The translations under genes were made by a program, and so were the position numbers. Under the pieces are notes generated by a model. It was not told the DNA's origin. It saw only the letters and a program-made list of their open reading frames with translations, and ran no database searches. This document shows, piece by piece, positions 60,694 through 64,000 of a stretch of 64,000 nucleotides of DNA; positions within the stretch are counted from its first letter, which is position 1; each line of letters begins with the position of its first letter. The DNA comes from Streptococcus sp. zg-86 (GTDB lineage: Bacteria; Bacillota; Bacilli; Lactobacillales; Streptococcaceae): assembly GCF_017639855.1 (NCBI RefSeq), contig NZ_CP072115.1:1550001-1614000 (forward strand). The letters run 5' to 3'.

Positions 60694-61389
60694 TTAATCT
60701 CTTGAACCAAGGATTCGAAGAAGATTCAAGAAGAGATTGACAAAATCCAAATAGAGTGACAAGGCCATCGAAACGACCCAACCTTGACCCACTTCACCAT
60801 TGGTTTCTTCAAAAACATAGCGGATTCGTTGGTTATCATAGGCAATCAATCCTGAGAAAATCAGCACAGAAAGGATCGAAATCATAAAGCTCATCCCAGA
60901 GCTAGCAAGGAAAAAGTTCACCACACTGGCAATAATCACTCCTATCAAAGCTGCATAGAGAGCCTGTCCCATACCAGATAGGTTTTTCTTAGTTGTCAGA
61001 CCAAGAACCGCCATCGCTACAAACATCAAGGCGGCAGTTAGAAAGGCTGTTAAGACGGTTTCCCCTGTATAAGCTAGAAGCACGATACTAAGGGTAAAGC
61101 CATTCATCACCGAATAAGCTAGAAACATGGGTAAAGCCATGGGACTATTTTGAGCTGCCATACGAGAAGCCGCAAAGACAAGGGCAAGCTCAGCTAGCAT
61201 AATCAGCCAGATAATAAATGATCCTCCTAATAATAAACGAAGTGTAAATCCTTGAAAAACTGTCAAGGATAGGTAGGCAACTAAAGCAGATAGTCCGATA
61301 CCTGCTGCGACAAAGCCGTAGATTTTTCCAAAGAAACGATTTAAAGCAGTATGATCTACTTGATTGATAATAAACTGTTCTTGATTCAT
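60694..61389 (-). CDS. Bax inhibitor-1 / YccA-family membrane protein
   Basis: 231 aa with seven hydrophobic segments and the family motif near the end, GLIAYDNQRIRYVFEE, then LSLYLDFVNLFLNLLRILG. Bacterial members may leak calcium or modulate FtsH-type proteases; nothing specific can be said here. The start at 61389 has GAGGAGG upstream; a longer frame into the preceding gene is rejected. It is second after the HD gene. Confidence 0.92.
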   Translation of the reverse strand: MNQEQFIINQVDHTALNRFFGKIYGFVAAGIGLSALVAYLSLTVFQGFTLRLLLGGSFIIWLIMLAELALVFAASRMAAQNSPMALPMFLAYSVMNGFTLSIVLLAYTGETVLTAFLTAALMFVAMAVLGLTTKKNLSGMGQALYAALIGVIIASVVNFFLASSGMSFMISILSVLIFSGLIAYDNQRIRYVFEETNGEVGQGWVVSMALSLYLDFVNLFLNLLRILGSRD

Positions 61390-61409
61390 TTTATCCTCCT
61401 CTATTTCAC

Positions 61410-61889
61410 TCAACGAATGGAAATATGCCGTTCTTTCCACATTTTTTGTAAGGGAAGTGTTGCTTCTCTTATCGCCCAATACTTGTCTACACACGTCACA
61501 ATCCAAGATTCCTTATAACGTGGTGGAGCAATGGTTGCACCAAACATATGCTTGACAATAATATCTTCTTCGACCTTGTTGAGCTTGGTCAATTTTTGTG
61601 CATTGCGCTTCGCAATTCGCGGATGTACCCACGCATGGCTTTTCCGAAATTTAGTTTCGCGCCAATCATAATAGAACAAATCATGCAAGAGAGCCCCTCG
61701 AGCCGTTGATTTTGCATCCCAACCCAATTTTTTAGCAATCCTGTAGCTGGTATAGGACACATGAATGGAATGCTCCAAGCGTGTCGAATAGTAATGATGA
61801 GGGATTGTAGCGAGCTTTTGTACCTTGGGCTTTTGGATTAAGAATCCAACATAAGCCATGTACTCTTCATCTTCTGTATATACTGTCAT
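61410..61889 (-). CDS. HD-domain phosphohydrolase
   Basis: 159 aa. The HD metal ligands are visible: H in LEHSIHVSYTSY, HD in GALLHDLFYYDW and a later D in CVDKYWAIRE. The exact substrate is unknown. The start is set at 61889 (MTVYTEDEE) with GAGGTG upstream, because an earlier in-frame ATG at 61910 falls inside the -10 hexamer of the promoter. Confidence 0.85.
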   Translation of the reverse strand: MTVYTEDEEYMAYVGFLIQKPKVQKLATIPHHYYSTRLEHSIHVSYTSYRIAKKLGWDAKSTARGALLHDLFYYDWRETKFRKSHAWVHPRIAKRNAQKLTKLNKVEEDIIVKHMFGATIAPPRYKESWIVTCVDKYWAIREATLPLQKMWKERHISIR

Positions 61890-61908
61890 CACATCACCTC
61901 GTTTTTCC

Positions 61909-61917
61909 ATTATACCA
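61909..61917 (-). promoter_or_regulatory. promoter of the HD-YccA operon
   Basis: Extended -10 TGGTATAAT (hexamer 61909-61914, minus strand). Transcription should start near 61902, which rules out the ATG at 61910 as a start codon. Confidence 0.6.
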
Positions 61918-61935
61918 CAGTTTACTCTTCCTAGC

Positions 61936-62676
61936 TTAAATAAAGCTAAAGAGTAAAATACCTGCTGCTACGGCAACATTTAGACTTTCTGCTTGACCAG
62001 GCATCTGAATGTGGACCAACTCATCTGCCTGCTCTTCTACCAATCTTGAAATGCCTTGGCCTTCATTTCCCATAATGATTGCAAACGAATCAGGTACCCG
62101 AATCGCTTTGTAATCCACAGAATGTGTAGATAAGGTTGTAGCTAAGATGCGTACGTGATTTGCTTTGAACTGGCCAAGAAGATCATCTATTGCCACACGA
62201 TAAATCGGCAGATGGAAATGACTGCCCTGCATAGAACGTAGGGTTTTTAGGCTATAAATATCTGCAGACTTATCTGAGATAAAAACGGCATCATAGCCTG
62301 CAGCATCAGCTGTCCGAATCATGGTTCCGACATTTCCCGGATCCTGTACATCTTCTAAAACAAGGTATTTTCCTGTTAATTGTTTAGGAAAGAGAGGCTG
62401 TTTTAGAGCTACCTGAGCTACGATACCCTGTGGTGTTTGACTATCTGACAGCTCTTGTACTATCTCTGGACTGACAACCGTTACCGGAATAGAACCTGTT
62501 ACCTGATTTACATGATTTTCGAGTGCAAACACTCGCTCAATCTCAGCATTCGCTTTACGTGCCTCTTCAAATAAATGCCAGCCCTCAATCAAGTAAGATT
62601 CTTTGCGGTATTTCTTCTGATGTAATTTTTTCGTTTCCTTTATCAAGCGATTAGACTTGGAGCGAATCACTTCCAT
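61936..62676 (-). CDS. SpoU-family (TrmH-like) rRNA methyltransferase
   Basis: 246 aa. The N-terminal substrate-binding domain (YLIEGWHLFEEARKAN) is followed by the SPOUT knot with its three motifs: LEDVQDPGNVGTMIRTADAAG, IIMGNEGQGIS and IQMPGQAESLNVAVAAGI. It is a 2'-O-ribose RNA methyltransferase; the site is not predictable. The start at 62676 with GGGGAA upstream is preferred over the ATG 12 bases earlier. It is divergent from acyP. Confidence 0.92.
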   Translation of the reverse strand: MEVIRSKSNRLIKETKKLHQKKYRKESYLIEGWHLFEEARKANAEIERVFALENHVNQVTGSIPVTVVSPEIVQELSDSQTPQGIVAQVALKQPLFPKQLTGKYLVLEDVQDPGNVGTMIRTADAAGYDAVFISDKSADIYSLKTLRSMQGSHFHLPIYRVAIDDLLGQFKANHVRILATTLSTHSVDYKAIRVPDSFAIIMGNEGQGISRLVEEQADELVHIQMPGQAESLNVAVAAGILLFSFI

Positions 62677-62707
62677 ATTATTCCCCATTTTCTTTCATTA
62701 TCATCAA

Positions 62708-62716
62708 TGATATAAT
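62708..62716 (+). promoter_or_regulatory. acyP promoter
   Basis: Extended -10 TGATATAAT (hexamer 62711-62716), 32 bp before the start codon, in the divergent gap with the rRNA methyltransferase. Confidence 0.6.
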
Positions 62717-62748
62717 AAAGTGAAGGTCTTGTCAAAAAGGAGAAATGT

Positions 62749-63033
62749 ATGAAAAAAGTCAAAATGATTGCATCAGGTCGTGTACAAGGAGTTGGATTCC
62801 GTTGGTCTGTCCAATTTCTTGCAGGAGAAATCGGAGATATCTATGGTCGAGTCTGGAATAACGATGATGGAACAGTCACTATTCTTGCTCAATCAAGCGA
62901 TACTGCTAAGCTCAGCCAATTTATCCATGAAATCCGAAAAGGCCCCTCTCGTATGGCAAAAGTAACCTATCTGGATGTCACTCTTGCTCATTTTGAAGAC
63001 TTTAGCGATTTTCAGGTCAAACAGTGGTATTAG
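62749..63033 (+). CDS. acyP: acylphosphatase
   Basis: 94 aa, full length. The phosphate-binding signature GRVQGVGFRWSVQ carries the catalytic arginine. The second catalytic residue, asparagine, lies in GRVWNNDDGTV. It hydrolyses acyl phosphates such as carbamoyl phosphate in the cytosol. AAAGGAGAAATGT precedes the ATG. yidC follows with its own promoter. Confidence 0.95.
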   Translation: MKKVKMIASGRVQGVGFRWSVQFLAGEIGDIYGRVWNNDDGTVTILAQSSDTAKLSQFIHEIRKGPSRMAKVTYLDVTLAHFEDFSDFQVKQWY

Positions 63034-63035
63034 AC

Positions 63036-63064
63036 TTGTATATTTTCTCCAAAACAAGTAAAAT
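63036..63064 (+). promoter_or_regulatory. yidC promoter
   Basis: TTGTAT (63036-63041), 17 bp and TAAAAT (63059-63064), directly after the acyP stop codon. Confidence 0.6.
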
Positions 63065-63096
63065 AGAATGTATCATGTAAAAAAGGAAACGAGAAA

Positions 63097-64000
63097 GTGA
63101 AAACATCAAAACGTATTGTATTATCAGGATTTGTCCTATCCATGCTCTTCTTCCTATCGGGCTGTGTAAAGACCAAAAATGGTGTACCGACTGGGGAAGG
63201 TTGGGTCTACAAATTCCTCGTTGAGCCAATGGGCAATGTCATCCAATTCTTCGCTGAAAATCAGGGACTAGGATTTGGAGTTGCTATCATCGTCGTGACA
63301 ATCTGTGTCCGCTTACTCATCTTACCACTTGGTATTTACCAATCGTGGAAAGCAACCTACCAGTCTGAGAAAATGCACTATCTCAAACCTATCTTGGGTC
63401 CAATCCAAGAGCGAATGAAAAATGCAAGCTCACAAGAAGAACAGTTGGCTGCTCAACAAGAACTCTTTGCTACTCAGAAAGAATATGGTGTGAGCATGTT
63501 TGGTGGAATGGGCTGTCTACCACTCCTCATCCAAATGCCTTTCTTCTCAGCTCTGTTCTATGCTGCACGCTATACAGAAGGAATTGCGGATGCTAGTTTC
63601 ATGGGAATCGCCCTTGGAAAGCCAAGTCTCATTCTTACTGTAGCAGCCGGAGTTCTCTACTACTTCCAATCCCTTCTCATGCAGGTCGGTGTCGATGAAG
63701 AACAAAAGAAACAGATGAAATCAATGATGTGGATGAACCCAATCATGATTACATTCTTCTCATGGAGTTCTCCTGCTGGAGTCACTCTTTACTGGGTTGT
63801 CGGTGGATTTATCGGAATCCTTCAACAAGTGATTACCAACTTCTTCCTCAAACCAAAACTGCGCAGACAAATTGCAGAAGAATTTGAACAAAATCCTCCA
63901 AAACCGCTTCACACAAGCACTCGTGTAAAAGATGTCACCCCAACAATGGATACAGCGATTACCACATCTTCTTCTAAAAAGAAAAATCGCAACGCTGGCA
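63097..64000 (+). CDS. yidC: YidC/OxaA membrane insertase, partial
   Basis: 301 codons visible, open at the window end. A lipoprotein signal peptide ends in LSGC. About five membrane helices follow, with the conserved cytoplasmic hairpin (YLKPILGPIQERMKN) and the hydrophilic-groove arginine in TICVRLLILPL. The LLIQMPFFSALFYAARY and SPAGVTLYWVVGGFIGILQQ helices complete the YidC core. The start is GTG at 63097 with AAGGAAA upstream. It inserts membrane proteins alone or with SecYEG. The basic tail (SSSKKKNRN) is just beginning at the edge. Confidence 0.94.
   Translation, partial: MKTSKRIVLSGFVLSMLFFLSGCVKTKNGVPTGEGWVYKFLVEPMGNVIQFFAENQGLGFGVAIIVVTICVRLLILPLGIYQSWKATYQSEKMHYLKPILGPIQERMKNASSQEEQLAAQQELFATQKEYGVSMFGGMGCLPLLIQMPFFSALFYAARYTEGIADASFMGIALGKPSLILTVAAGVLYYFQSLLMQVGVDEEQKKQMKSMMWMNPIMITFFSWSSPAGVTLYWVVGGFIGILQQVITNFFLKPKLRRQIAEEFEQNPPKPLHTSTRVKDVTPTMDTAITTSSSKKKNRNAG

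Overview
The window comes from a low-GC Firmicute, almost certainly a Streptococcus and probably near the S. suis group; the species is not certain. The evidence is a SigX/ComX cin-box in front of coiA, YSIRK signal peptides on LPxTG surface proteins, the ptsHI / nrdHEF and tmk-holB-yabA-rsmI arrangements, and streptococcal-type intergenic repeats.

Layout. 1-2.3 kb: a YesN/YesM-like two-component pair on the minus strand, with the regulator cut by the window edge. 2.3-10.4 kb: an 8-kb accessory block bounded by an exact 173-bp direct repeat that copies the kinase promoter and its first codons. The block holds a broken umuDC-type cassette (2.35-3.05 kb and 8.9-9.4 kb) with other material between its two parts: an IS66 remnant, an operon of RRNPP-type regulator, RsgA-like GTPase and ABC exporter, and an IS982 remnant. 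A MazG-like gene and a beheaded ABC ATPase close the block, the latter joined to the duplicated kinase promoter. 10.7-27.8 kb: two giant LPxTG adhesins (2178 and 3246 aa), the first followed by a tightly coupled 61-aa Cys4 protein. 27.8-28.9 kb: an IS remnant and repeated terminators.

From 28.9 kb the window is conserved core. It carries ptsHI (sugar PTS), nrdHE and nrdF (class Ib ribonucleotide reductase with NrdR-like boxes), a small XRE-controlled membrane-protein operon, a T-box-controlled LURP-alaS pair, prsA, a TrmR-like methyltransferase, pepF-coiA, metG, exoA, a serine operon (serC-GNAT-serA-DUF6440-ogt-arsC-like), tmk-holB-yabA-rsmI, a YitT protein, a CBS-ACT protein, an HD/YccA pair, an rRNA methyltransferase, acyP and the start of yidC.

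The intergenic DNA has its own structure. Two degenerate tandem arrays 20 kb apart share a 41-bp period and a common core (35.25-35.59 and 55.13-55.57 kb). There are several MITE-like elements about 90-230 bp long and a 49-bp repeat of a terminator. The best candidate for an undescribed system is the RRNPP regulator / RsgA paralogue / ABC exporter operon. Its exporter is interrupted twice, once at an A8 run, so it may be decaying, variable or split. All functional calls come from reading motifs; no searches were run.
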